In this document: one piece after another, positions 10,514 to 22,285 of the stretch | Layout of the letters: every line of letters starts with the position of its first letter | Numbering within the stretch: position 1 is the first letter of the stretch | Source of the DNA: Nymphaea colorata | Taxonomy: Eukaryota; Streptophyta; Magnoliopsida; Nymphaeales; Nymphaeaceae | NCBI RefSeq assembly: GCF_008831285.2 | Contig: NW_022204659.1 | Coordinates: 1-22,500, forward strand | Length of the DNA: 22,500 nucleotides | Direction: 5' to 3' | Program-made: the position numbers and the translations under genes | The notes under the pieces: generated by a model | The model's database searches: none | What the model was told of the DNA's origin: nothing | What the model saw: only the letters and a program-made list of their open reading frames with translations

Positions 10514-13336
10514 TCAGGTACCATATGAATAGGACCGACAAAACCCCTGTACGGCTTCTTCTATTTCTCGATAAAAGGAAATATGGCCAACAGTAGTTCG
10601 AATGTATATACAAAGCATTCCTTTTTTTACACTTCTTACTACTCGATAGTGATCATAAATCTCATGATAAGTGCCCAAAGATTCATATTGAACTTCGATG
10701 GGAACTTCTCTATTTATTGAGGCAATGACACGTTGATCTAGTCGCCACCGTAGCCATAAAGTACTATATAAATCGATCCCTTTCTGCCGATAAGCCCCAA
10801 GTGCATCGTAGGAACTACAAAAATAGGGTTCTTTCCCTTTCCTATACTCATAATTACTATGATCAATTCTTTCATTTTGGTAGTTTCTGGGGTTACATGG
10901 ATTATACCTATTTGCACAAATACCTCTACGATTCCCCATCGTTAATACATAGAGCCCCATAAGCATATCTTGAGTGGGTACGGAAATGGGATCCCCAATG
11001 GCTGGAGACAAGAGATTCGTATGAGAAAACATAAGTAAACGAGCTTCTGCTTGAGCTTCCAAAGATAAAGGTACATGAACAGCCATTTGATCTCCATCGA
11101 AGTCCGCATTGAATCCCTTACAAACCAATGGATGTAAACAAATAGCTCGTCCCTCCACTAAAATAGGTTGGAACGCCTGTATGCCTAATCTATGCAAAGT
11201 GGGTGCTCTATTTAGCAATACAGGATGCCCCTGCATAACTTCTTGAAGTATTTCCCATACAATGGGTTCTTTTTCCCGAATTTTACTTTTAGCAAGTCCT
11301 ATGTTGGAAGCAAGATGTTGTCTGATTAGACCACGAATTACAAATGTCTGAAAAAGCTCTATTGCTATTTCTCGAGGTAATCCACATTGATGCAGTGAAA
11401 GCGAAGGGCCTACCACAATGACGGAACGACCCGAATAATCGACCCGTTTACCAAGTAGAGTCTCGCGAAATCTTCCCTCTTTGCCTTCAATTACATCTGA
11501 AAACGACTTGTAAACTTTATTGTGACCGTCCCTCATTGGTTGTCCGCGGATCCCATTATCAAGAAGTGTATCTACAGCTTCTTGTACCAATTTTTCCTGA
11601 CACATTACTAATTCCCCCGGCGTAGATCTACTTGTTGTTAATAGATCGGTAAGAGTATTGTTCCGATAGATAACTCTTCTATAAAGTTCATTAATATCTG
11701 AACTCATTGATTTACCCCCATCAATCTGAATGATTGGCCTCAACTCGGGAGGAAGAACTGGTAATAGGGACAAAACCATCCATTCTGGTTCTACATTTGT
11801 TCGAAGAAAATGCTTAGCCAATTCCATGCGTCTAACCAAAAAATCTTTTCTCCTCCCAATTTTTCTATCTTCCCAGTCATTCCCGGTTGATCCTTCTTCT
11901 CCCAATTCCTTCCATTCCACCAATGAACGATCTATAATAATTCGCAAATCCAGATCGGCTAATTGTTCTCTGATAGCAGTAGCTCCGGTAGATATTTCTC
12001 GATTTCTAAATGTATCGAAGCCTTGGGTAGTAAAAAAAAGTGGGATACTGTATTTCCGGGATTGGATTTCATATTCGAATGAACCTCGTAATCGTAAGAA
12101 AGTAGGTTTTTTAGCTATGGGCCTAGCAAAAGAAAAATTGGGATAGGTTCCTATAGGATCTTCCCCCCCCCCTAAAAATCGGACGTGAAGGTTTCCTCTC
12201 ATCCGGCTTAAGTAGTTATACCAAATAAGGGGAACTTCCAAATTTTGCTCTAGAAAACCCCACAAGGATCTACTCCTTACTCAAGTTCCCAGTGAGGACC
12301 AACCCTCATTGATTTGATTTCATTCTTCCCTTTACTTCCTCAATTAGTCATTCAATTACAACATAAATGTGAAATTATTGAGTAGTCTACTTCCCTTCGA
12401 ATGATGAATCCCCTTAAGGAATACATTGAAACTCACAAAGGATTTACTTGTCTATATATCGTTCCGTTCGATCCTTTAGGTCCCTACTTTACCTCGACGA
12501 TTATGCCATGTTCTTCCTTGAAGCATATATGCGATGGATAGACTCCTGTAACCGTGCCATCATATTTCATTTCTAATTGCTTAACAGAATTTTTTTTATA
12601 AATTTAGAATTCTAAAAGGAATCTAATGGCTAGATCCACGAAAGAACATGAAAAAAGTTTAACGAGGTACAACTAGCAATTCCCTATTACTCTCTTAGGG
12701 AGTCGACCATGGATTAATTCCTCTTTCATTTGGAGGTATTGAATACACCCACACCCAAAATTCTGAGCTTCATGTTATTCTTACCAATAGACATGTCAGA
12801 GCTAGAGGCATCCCAATCGGATTAAATAGGATGACAGTTTTTCATTCTGAATCTGTAAAATCGTAATTTCGATCAAATCACACATCGCAGTATACCAGGC
12901 CTTCTAATTCCTTAAGAGGTTTATCTGAAAGATTCGCGATATAACTAGGAAGACGTTTCAAATACCACACATGAGTCACCGGGCATGCTAGTTTGATGTA
13001 TCCCATTTGATATCTTCGGATCCGAGAATCAACAGATTCGACTCCGCATTGTTCGCAAAATTTCGGTTCTTCTTTTTCACCCCCGATCACTCGATAATTT
13101 CCACAAGCACAAATTCCACTTTTTATAGGTCCAAAAATTCTTTCACAAAACAACCCATCTTTTTCCGGTTTATTGGTTTTGTAATGAAAAGTATAGGGTT
13201 TTGTCACCTCTCCAACTATCTCTCCATTCGGTAGGATTTTGTTGGCCCAAGCACGTATTTGTTTAGGAGAAACTAATCCAATTCGAAGTTGTTGATGTTT
13301 ATACTGATCGATCATAGAAGAAAAATTATGATTCAT
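10514..13336 (-). CDS. rpoC1: Plastid RNA polymerase subunit beta', two exons
   Basis: This encodes beta' of the plastid-encoded RNA polymerase, which carries the catalytic site. Exon 1 is 12884-13336 (151 codons, ending GLVYCD) and exon 2 is 10514-12136 (541 codons with TGA stop). Together they give 691 residues, in the usual range. Exon 1 has the zinc cluster C76, C78, C94 and C97. Exon 2 has the metal-binding NADFDGD motif, with Asp496, Asp498 and Asp500. The ATG at 13336 ([16 protein letters not shown]) lies 5 nt beyond the rpoB stop; the next ATG, at 13315 (MIDQYKHQQ), is the start used in some annotations and cannot be excluded. The exon 2 frame is open back to 12265 only because the intron end lacks stops. 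Ser101 and Ser137 are likely editing targets. Both exons are intact. Confidence 0.96.
12137..12883 (-). other. Group II intron of rpoC1 (747 nt)
   Basis: The intron begins GTGTGATTT and ends CCCAAT, splitting the protein between Asp151 and Phe152 exactly where the plastid rpoC1 intron is known. A domain V hairpin lies at about 12175-12209 on the minus strand (AAGCCGGA...GAAA-type loop...TCCGATTTT). A G10 run (12163-12172) follows it, within the domain V-VI linker. There is no intron-encoded protein. Many angiosperms share this intron and some lineages lack it. Confidence 0.93.
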
Positions 13337-13341
13337 TCCGA

Positions 13342-16300
13342 TCAAACTTCCTTCCTATTCATCTGGAAGTTTTTCTCAGATACAAGGAAATGATTCAGTT
13401 CCAGAGATAAAGATCGTAGTTCGCGAACGAGCAATCGAAAGGATTCTGGCGCACCCTCAGGATTAGGTATTGTTCCCCCAACGATCGTGGTACCAAGTAC
13501 TTCCTGACGAGCTCTAATATGATCGGATTTATAAGTGAGCATCTCTTGTAAAATATGAGCAACACCAAATCCCTCTAGAGCCCAAACTTCCATTTCTCCT
13601 ACTCGTTGTCCACCTTGCTTAGCCCTTCCCCTAAGGGGTTGTTGTGTAACAAGTGCATAATGACCACTGGAACGTCCGTGGATTTTATCATCAACTTGAT
13701 GAATTAATTTTAACATATAGGACTTTCCTATTATAACAGGTTGTTCAAAAGGATCTCCTGTTCTTCCATCAAATATTCTGCTCTTTCCAGGATACTCGGG
13801 TTCAAATACCCATGGATTTGCTGTTTGCTTACTGGCTTCATATAATTCAGAAAACACTAGTTTTCTCGAAGCCTCTTGCTCGTATCTCTCATCAAAGGGT
13901 GTTATTCTATAATGTCTGCCCAGCAGGTCTCCCGCTAACCCGAGCGAGCATTCAAACATCTGTCCCACATTCATTCGCGAAGGTACTCCTAATGGATTGA
14001 ATACCATATCAACAGGTGTTCCATCTTGCAAATAAGGCATATCCTGTCTAGGCAAAATTTTTGAAATGATACCTTTATTCCCATGTCTTCCAGCTACTTT
14101 ATCGCCCACTTTGATTTTACGTTTCTGTGAGATATATACACGAATCATTTCTGGATTATAAATGGAACCCCCCTTTTTCTGGCCCCACCTGACATCAATA
14201 ACTCGACCTCTTCCGCCTATAGGCAACTTTAGACAAGTTTCTTTTGCAGTGGATACCTGAATGCCAAGTATGGCTCGTAATAATCTATCTTCTGGAGCAT
14301 AGGATGATTCTTTCGCTGTCTGAGGCGTTAATTTACCTACTAAAACATCACCAGTTTCTACCCAAGATCCCAGCATCACAATTCCATTTCTGTCTAAATT
14401 GCGGAGTAAATAAGGCTCTAAATGAGGTATTTCATTAGTGATTCTTTCAGGTCCTTGGCTTGTCACATGAGTCTGAATTTCATATTTCCGGATATGAAAA
14501 GAAGTATAAATATCGTCATAGACTAGACGTTCACTAATGAGTACGGCATCTTCAGAATTGTAACCCTCCCATGGCATATAAGCTACTGATACATTTTTCC
14601 CCAAAGCGAGTTCGCCACCAACCGTAGCCGCACCATCCGCCAAAATTTGCCCCTTTTTCAGGCATTTACCCCGATGAACCTGAGGTTTTTGATGCATCCA
14701 AGTATTCTTGTTGGAACGCTGATACATAACCAACGGAATGCTTATAGTGTCCCCATTACCTGATAAAACGATCTTTTCAGCATCGGTATAAATGATCTTT
14801 CCCTCGCGTTCGGCTATAGCCGAACCCCCTGAATCGAGAGCCGCTTGGCGTTCCAAGCCGGTTCCAACAATACACTTTTCGGACTGAGAAAGCGGAACTG
14901 CTTGACGCTGCATATTAGAACTCATTAAAGCCCGATTCGCATCATTATGCTCGATAAAAGGAATGAGAGAAGCTCCAATAGAAAAATATTGGAAGGGATA
15001 AATATTTCGAAGATGAATCTGTTCCCATGCAATAGTCAAGAATTCTTGACGGTATCGAGCTGGACCAACTTCTTCTTCCTGAATACCCCGAGTCAACGCC
15101 AAAGAATTTCCCGCCGCCACCATATAGTATTCATCTCTACTCGGGGATAAATAAACCATCTGTTCTTCTTTTGATCTCTCAGATATTTCATAAAATGGGG
15201 TCTCTATAGACCCCCAATCACCAACCCTTGCATGAATAGCTAAGGACCCAATAAGTCCAACATTGATTCCCTCGGACGTATCAATTGGGCAAATACGCCC
15301 ATAGTGACTAGGATGGATATCTCGTATACGAAAACTAGCAGTTCGTCCTGTCAATCCCCCAGGACCCAAATAACTCGATTTTCGCCCATGAACTATTTGT
15401 GTCAATGGATTAGTTCGATCCAAGACTTGAGATAAAGGGTGTAGGCCGAAAAATGATTCATAAGTTGTTGTTAATGGAGTTGAAGTTACCAAATTACGAG
15501 GAGTCGGTATTAATTTATGCCGAATTGCTCCACATATAGTTCCCCGAACCACATTTTCCAAGCGAACCAAAGCCAATCCGAATTGATCCTGTAACAGATC
15601 CGCTACAGAACGAATACGTTTATTTTTCAAGTGATTCATATCGTCGAGTGTACCCATTCCAAATTTCATTCCGATCAAATGATCGGCAGCAGCCAATACA
15701 TCTCGTGGTAACAAAAACGTATGTTCTGGGGTATATCAAGATTCAGTCTCTGGTTCATATTTCGTCGGCCAATCCTTCCTAATTCACATCTTTGTTGAAA
15801 AAATTTCTTTTGTAATTCTTTACATAAGGACTCAGAAAACACCGGATCACCGCCTACACAAGCAAATTTTTGATAAAACTCTAAATGGCATTCTCCTTTG
15901 AACCAATCTTTTTTTTCTCCTTCTCGTTGGGAAAACAAGAAAATTTCAGGGTAGCAAACATTGTCTAGAATTTCTCTAGACTTAACCCATAGCTGATGAT
16001 AGAACTAGAATAGAAATTTTTGTTTCCTGCTTACACGGGCCCATATCCTTTCTTTCTATCAATCTCTAATCTGATCTTCCTCCCCATCTGATATTATGGT
16101 GCCAGTATAGACAGAAATCCGTTATGATCCAATCCTGTACTGTATAAATACCGGGACTTTGCAATATTTGATTGATGACAATTCTGTAAATTCCATTTAC
16201 TATAGAGGTTCCCAAGGATTCATTAGAGGAATGTTTCCAAGCAATACGGTTTGTTCTTGCATATTTCTACCGGTTCTCCAAATTAACCCCGCCGGTACAT

Positions 16301-16545
16301 ATAACTCAGAGGAATATGTAATTGATTCATACACAGCATCTCTTTCTTTTATCAAAGGTTCCACCAATTGATAAGATTCCCCAAATAATTGAAATTCAAT
16401 TTCTTGATCTGTATCTTCAATTTTTGGGAAATTGATGAAGTTCTTCCATCAAGCCCTGATCAATGAACCTACAAAATCCCTCAAATTGGATCTGACTAAA
16501 TCCAGGTATTGTAAACATTCCCTCATCTCCACCATCCCGGAGCAT
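13342..16545 (-). CDS. rpoB: Plastid RNA polymerase subunit beta (5' third disrupted by many 1-nt indels as given)
   Basis: This encodes beta of the plastid-encoded RNA polymerase and is the first gene of the rpoB-rpoC1-rpoC2 operon. The start is the ATG at 16545 (MLRDGGDEG, then [20 protein letters not shown]). The last 790 codons (13342 to about 15714) are a clean open frame from [19 protein letters not shown] to the C-terminus [11 protein letters not shown]. They include [25 protein letters not shown] and PSRMNVGQ, core elements of the beta family. Between about 15720 and 16430 the sequence is recognisable throughout as rpoB, but it changes frame about a dozen times and contains stops. The first is a TGA at 16417-16419, after 42 codons. 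The overall span (3204 nt) matches the usual gene of about 1070 codons. I judge consensus errors more likely than a real pseudogene. Confidence 0.92.
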
Positions 16546-17800
16546 CTTTAGTTTCCCGTTTTTCGAAAAAATCCCATTATTGGCTCACTCTTTACCGAAC
16601 CGTACGGATACAGATCGATCTAGCAATGATGGAATGTATATTCCGTTTACTGAATCACATGAAATTTTATTCAACCCCAAACACATACATATATATGTTA
16701 TATGTAAATGGAATGTATGGGCGGAGGGAAAGGAGAATTTTGTACTAAAATTCGAGCAACAGATGCAAATCTAAATGACTCGATAAAACATTCATGGAAA
16801 CAAGTTGGATTCTGCCACTGATACCATACCTATGGATACCATACCTATGGATACCATACCTATGGAGTCTTATTACTTATTAGAGAATATCAAATGGTCT
16901 ATTTGATCCAATTTCTTTGTATATCTTCTACCTTTTATCTATCAATTATGTTATGATATTATGATCAGATCTGGTTAGGTACCAGAAAAATGGATTGATT
17001 CGGGATTTGATCTGTTCTATATCTACTATATCTATGTTATATAAATGATAGAGAGACAGAATAATCAGAACATTAGAAAAATCCGGGTGGCTTTTATTTT
17101 AGCACTTAGCTCGTTGATTCCGTTGTTCAAAAGATAATTCACACAAAGGAGGATCTATTTCGACCATTTCATTTGAGTTGTTAGTAGAATACAATTGCAG
17201 TACGTACGTAAGAGGAGTTGTATCGATGAAGTAATGCGAAGCTAGCTAATCTCGCTAGCCCATACTTTATTGCAGTTACACTTGGATATATATTTCGTTC
17301 GTGCTATATCATGAATTTCTATTCCAAATGGATCATGATTGACTATAAGGGTGTGTAAGCTATCTTACTGTTTGGGGTTTACATAAACACATAGTTGTTA
17401 TTATAATTAATTGGAATTGAATTGGATTGATTTTCTTCTTATTACATTAAAGTAAAGCATTTGGAGATCAAAAGAACCTTTCGTAAATTCACATTCACAT
17501 TCGTGAAATAGTTAATGGTTCCAATTAAGTATTAAATGACTGTGACTGGAAATTTATTCTTTATTTTCTTTTTATTTCAATGCAATCAATAAAAAGGGAA
17601 GTTTTTAGGTCTTATGTTGAGATACTATACAATAGATCTAAGAAAATCTAAGAAAATGATCTCAACTAGAGGAAGAGTAAGTTGGGTAAAAGATGGATAG
17701 GATAAGGAAAACAGAATTGGAAGATGCAAATCCAATAAAACCAATGATTCAGTAACCCTCTCCAAAAAGAGTATTTACGCCCATTTATTATTTCTTTTTT
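16546..17800. other. rpoB-trnC spacer
   Basis: This is a 1255-nt AT-rich spacer that should contain the rpoB promoter; I could not identify a nuclear-type polymerase YRTA promoter with confidence. It holds a three-copy 15-bp tandem repeat (16821-16865) and a short GCTAGC hairpin (17241-17259). No gene is seen. Confidence 0.7.
16821..16865. repeat. 15-bp perfect tandem repeat, three copies
   Basis: The unit ATACCATACCTATGG is repeated three times without change (16821-16835, 16836-16850, 16851-16865), about 280 nt upstream of the rpoB start. Each unit contains two ATACC halves, so slippage could generate further length variants. Confidence 0.97.
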
Positions 17801-17870
17801 GGCGGCATGGCCGAGTGGTAAGGCGGGGGACTGCAAATCCTTTCTCCCAGTTCAAATCCGGGTGTCGCCT
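17801..17870 (+). tRNA. trnC-GCA: tRNA-Cys (GCA)
   Basis: This is a cloverleaf with acceptor GGCGGCA pairing TGTCGCC, anticodon GCA in the loop CTGCAAA, and a T-loop TTCAAAT. The position between rpoB and petN is standard. The gene is 70 nt here, and the usual plastid form is 71. The shortfall falls in the variable region before the CCCAG T-stem, leaving three nucleotides there instead of four. It decodes UGY for plastid translation. Confidence 0.95.
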
Positions 17871-18842
<972 letters not shown>

Positions 18843-19144
18843 GGGTACTACTAATTGAGTGTAATTGAGTTGAGTAATCAGCTTGTATCAATTGTTTAAT
18901 TTCATAATTAGATCGTTTTATGTTTAAATAAACATATCTTCCATCTCAAAATTCCACAGAAATTTAGTAATTAATTACCTTTCATTTTCATTTAACCTTT
19001 GGATCCGCTATCTCAATTATTCCCGCGTTCGTATTTTGAAAATCAAAGCAACTCCCCTGATAATGATAGAAAATTGATTTTTTCTAATCAAATTGATTCC
19101 TCCAAAATATTCCATTTCATTTTGATGAACCCGTTCTTTCTTAC

Positions 19145-19188
19145 CATAACATTAACATCATTATGGCATAACATTAACATCATTATGG
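19145..19188. repeat. 22-bp perfect tandem repeat, two copies
   Basis: The unit CATAACATTAACATCATTAT plus GG occurs at 19145-19166 and again at 19167-19188. It is in non-coding sequence, consistent with a recent slippage duplication. Confidence 0.96.
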
Positions 19189-19926
19189 ATATTACAATGA
19201 GGAGCAACAATCCCTATTTGATTTCTTTCCCTCTTTACTGTTCAAAGGGGAGTCGTTCTGCTATTATGTAGAGTAGATACAACTTTATACTGTAGGCGAC
19301 GAGAGGCTACGCATAAGAAAAGAAGAGCGCCCGGTGATCCACATATACTTACCTTAGACTCCTGGCATTTGATTTATGCTTTATCGCCTCACCATCAGGG
19401 TTCAAGCATGAAAAAAAGGTCTACTACCCTTTCCAGATACGAATAACTTACCATAGAACTCCTTGGATCGTCTAGTACAGATCATCCAATTCACAATTCT
19501 TTCTTTTCTTCGGAATTTAATTCTAAAAAAAATTACTTGCCTTTCTTTTGTATATGCACATACTACTCCTCCACTCTTCGCAATAGTTAAATTAATTAGT
19601 TCTACTACTTAATTTAATCAAACAAAAATCTATCCTGATTACTGATTATCATTATGAAAGTTATTAACTTAATGAAAGATTAATGAAAGAGAAACCTATG
19701 AATTAGTACAATTCAGTTATTAACGTTAGATTCTTTCGGATTCATCAAAATAAAAACGAATGGATGGGTGAGCGAAGAGATGGAATGGGAGTGCTATTTG
19801 AATCTATATATATATATTATATATAATATGTGATAATGAATTTATGGATTTGCATCCACATGTATGTATGTAGATTGATTTTAAATTGATCTCTATCAAT
19901 TCCATATTCCATATCTTCATACAATA

Positions 19927-19972
19927 GATAGTACGGTAGAAAGGTTCATATAGTTCTCCCCACCGTACTATC
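19927..19972 (-). terminator. Hairpin downstream of psbM, probable mRNA 3'-end element
   Basis: The arms GATAGTACGGT (19927-19937) and ACCGTACTATC (19962-19972) are perfect 11-bp reverse complements around a 24-nt loop. The hairpin lies about 150 nt after the psbM stop and more than 1 kb after petN, so psbM is the likelier client. Plastid 3' hairpins generally stabilise mRNA ends. Confidence 0.65.
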
Positions 19973-20119
19973 TCATCTATTGGATACATACACCGAGGAT
20001 TCAATCCAGTCTGCTCATTTCATTTAAGACTTGGAATTGTCATCCCTTTCTTTCATTTATTGAATCATTTTTAAAAGAACTAAACTAATAAAATTAGACT
20101 AACTCAAGTTTCATTCAAA

Positions 20120-21002
<883 letters not shown>

Positions 21003-21076
21003 CGGGACTGACGGGGCTCGAACCCGCAGCTTCCGCCTTGACAGGGCGGTGCTCTGACCAATTGAACTACAATCCC
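21003..21076 (-). tRNA. trnD-GUC: tRNA-Asp (GUC)
   Basis: This 74-nt cloverleaf starts GGGATTGTAG and ends GTCAGTCCCG on the minus strand, with anticodon GUC in the loop CTGTCAA and T-loop TTCGAGC. All stems pair. It is the distal gene of the trnE-trnY-trnD unit. Confidence 0.98.
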
Positions 21077-21507
21077 AAGAAAATGAGGTGTACAGCTTAC
21101 ATTATTTATTGTTTATTTTGATTTTATATTTTGATTTTATTTCATCGAACCATAACCGTATAGATAGATCATATAAAAAAATACGACGCCTGTAACGGAT
21201 ATACTGATATACATATCTACATAGATAGAAGAGAAGATGGATGGATAAATAGCAAAGCAACCTGTGGTTATTGCCAAATTGACTGACAATCCATCTTTCA
21301 ATGAAAAAGGCTCTTTTCTTTTTCATCTTTTCATTTGATTTCTCGGATTGGCTGAAAATAATTCAAAATAATTCATAGATCCAGATTGTTAGAAACATCA
21401 GAACATGGAGGAACAAATAGAATCAAGTTGACTCTTTATTCCTCCATATCATCATGTATTTTTGGAGTACGGATTGGTTATATCATCCTCAAGGATCGGT
21501 GAATTCT
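21077..21507. other. trnY-trnD spacer
   Basis: This is a 431-nt AT-rich spacer. It contains a 13-bp direct repeat (unit TATTTTGATTTTA at 21114-21126 and 21127-21139) and a repeated AAAATAATTC near 21355. No gene is seen. Confidence 0.7.
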
Positions 21508-21591
21508 TGGGCCGAGCTGGATTTGAACCAGCGTAGACATATCGCCAACGAATTTACAGTCCGTCCCCATTAACCGCTCGGGCATCGACCC
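21508..21591 (-). tRNA. trnY-GUA: tRNA-Tyr (GUA)
   Basis: This 84-nt class II tRNA with a long variable arm starts GGGTCGATGCCCGAGCGG and ends GCTCGGCCCA on the minus strand. The anticodon GUA sits in ACTGTAAATT. Length and stems are canonical. It lies 63 nt downstream of trnE and is co-transcribed with trnE and trnD. Confidence 0.98.
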
Positions 21592-21654
21592 AGGAAGAAT
21601 CAATTGTCGGTTTATTGATAATTCATGGTCAATTTTTCTTTCGTCGTACCCTAC

Positions 21655-21727
21655 TACCCCCAGGGGAAGTCGAATCCCCGCTGCCTCCTTGAAAGAGAGA
21701 TGTCCTGAACCGCTAGACGATAGGGGC
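21655..21727 (-). tRNA. trnE-UUC: tRNA-Glu (UUC)
   Basis: This 73-nt cloverleaf starts GCCCCTATCGTC and ends CCCCTGGGGGTA on the minus strand, with anticodon UUC in the loop CTTTCAA. Besides translation, plastid tRNA-Glu supplies the glutamate for tetrapyrrole (chlorophyll and haem) synthesis through glutamyl-tRNA reductase. It is the first gene of the trnE-trnY-trnD unit and has a clear promoter directly upstream. Confidence 0.98.
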
Positions 21728-21758
21728 ACGCCCACCCGATCGCCATCATACTATACTC

Positions 21759-21788
21759 ATAGTATGAGTAGTTTTTTGGAATTGTCAA
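21759..21788 (-). promoter_or_regulatory. Sigma70-type (PEP) promoter of the trnE-trnY-trnD unit
   Basis: On the minus strand a perfect -35 box TTGACA (21783-21788) is followed, after an 18-nt spacer, by a -10 box TACTAT (21759-21764). Transcription would start near 21752, about 25 nt before the trnE 5' end. The trnEYD promoter is a known PEP target in angiosperms. Confidence 0.85.
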
Positions 21789-22187
21789 TGTCAATATAAT
21801 GAATGCTAGGATACGAACAACCTTTCGTGCTTTTGTGATTCCGTATACATATAATATTAATGTAAGAAAATTTCTTTATTGTTCATTCAGGAACCTTTCA
21901 TTACATTATATATTTATATATTCTTATATAACAATAACAATTCTTATATAACAAAGATGAATTATATAATCTAATCATAATCAAAATAATGGAGTATAGG
22001 GGATGTCTTGCCCGACAGAAAAAGTCAAACCCATTCATTCTAATTTTCACTCATTGATTCGCGCATCATTAAGATATAATAGACATAGACTGTTATATTA
22101 CTATTCATTTCATATATGTATTTATATATGTATTTAATTGAATTAACTATTCATTGTTCCTGAATGAGCCCCCATCTGTATATGTAT

Positions 22188-22208
22188 ATTGTATATATTA
22201 TATACAAT
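22188..22208. repeat. AT-rich palindrome
   Basis: The arms ATTGTATATA (22188-22197) and TATATACAAT (22199-22208) flank a single T. This perfect inverted repeat lies 78 nt upstream of trnT and is capable of cruciform or hairpin formation. Confidence 0.85.
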
Positions 22209-22211
22209 ATA

Positions 22212-22241
22212 TACAAGATATAATTGTACAAGATATAATTG
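22212..22241. repeat. 15-bp perfect tandem repeat, two copies
   Basis: The unit TACAAGATATAATTG occurs at 22212-22226 and 22227-22241, directly after the AT-rich palindrome and 44 nt before trnT. Confidence 0.95.
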
Positions 22242-22285
22242 TACAGGTATATCCAGTAGATTGGCTAAATTTGTGAATTAAACAG

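Larger units (their letters stand above)
18843..20119. other. petN-psbM spacer
   Basis: This is a 1277-nt spacer between the convergent genes petN and psbM. It contains a 22-bp direct repeat (19145-19188), an AT-only palindromic tract (about 19805-19828) and a strong 11-bp hairpin (19927-19972). Short open frames here show no family resemblance. Confidence 0.7.
21728..22285. other. trnE-trnT spacer
   Basis: This is a 558-nt very AT-rich spacer between divergent tRNA genes. It holds the trnE promoter, two copies of TTCTTATATAACAA (21921-21934, 21941-21954) and two copies of ATATATGTATTT (22112-22135). It also contains a 21-nt palindrome (22188-22208) and a 15-bp tandem repeat (22212-22241). 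No gene is seen. Confidence 0.75.

Noticed and set aside
10374-10613. Longer rpoC2 N-terminus (80 extra residues upstream of 10373)
   Set aside because: The extension overlaps the rpoC1 3' end and the spacer and is not part of the conserved protein, which starts [10 protein letters not shown].
11730-12146. 138-residue plus-strand open frame opposite rpoC1
   Set aside because: It is an antisense shadow of rpoC1 exon 2 with no independent family resemblance.
12163-12172. C10/G10 run as another frameshift in rpoC1
   Set aside because: It lies inside the intron, not in coding sequence.
12137-12265. rpoC1 exon 2 starting at 12265 as a separate protein
   Set aside because: This stretch is the 3' end of the group II intron, with domain V and the G10 run, and is open by chance.
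16546-17100. A nuclear-type polymerase promoter for rpoB
   Set aside because: I could not find a convincing YRTA-type motif at a sensible distance, so no site is called; transcript 5' mapping would be needed.
18999-19271. 90-residue open frame in the petN-psbM spacer
   Set aside because: It includes the 22-bp slippage repeat, has low-complexity composition and no recognisable motif, and lies where angiosperm plastomes have no gene.
21478-21735. 85-residue minus-strand open frame
   Set aside because: It is a translation through trnE and trnY, not a protein gene.
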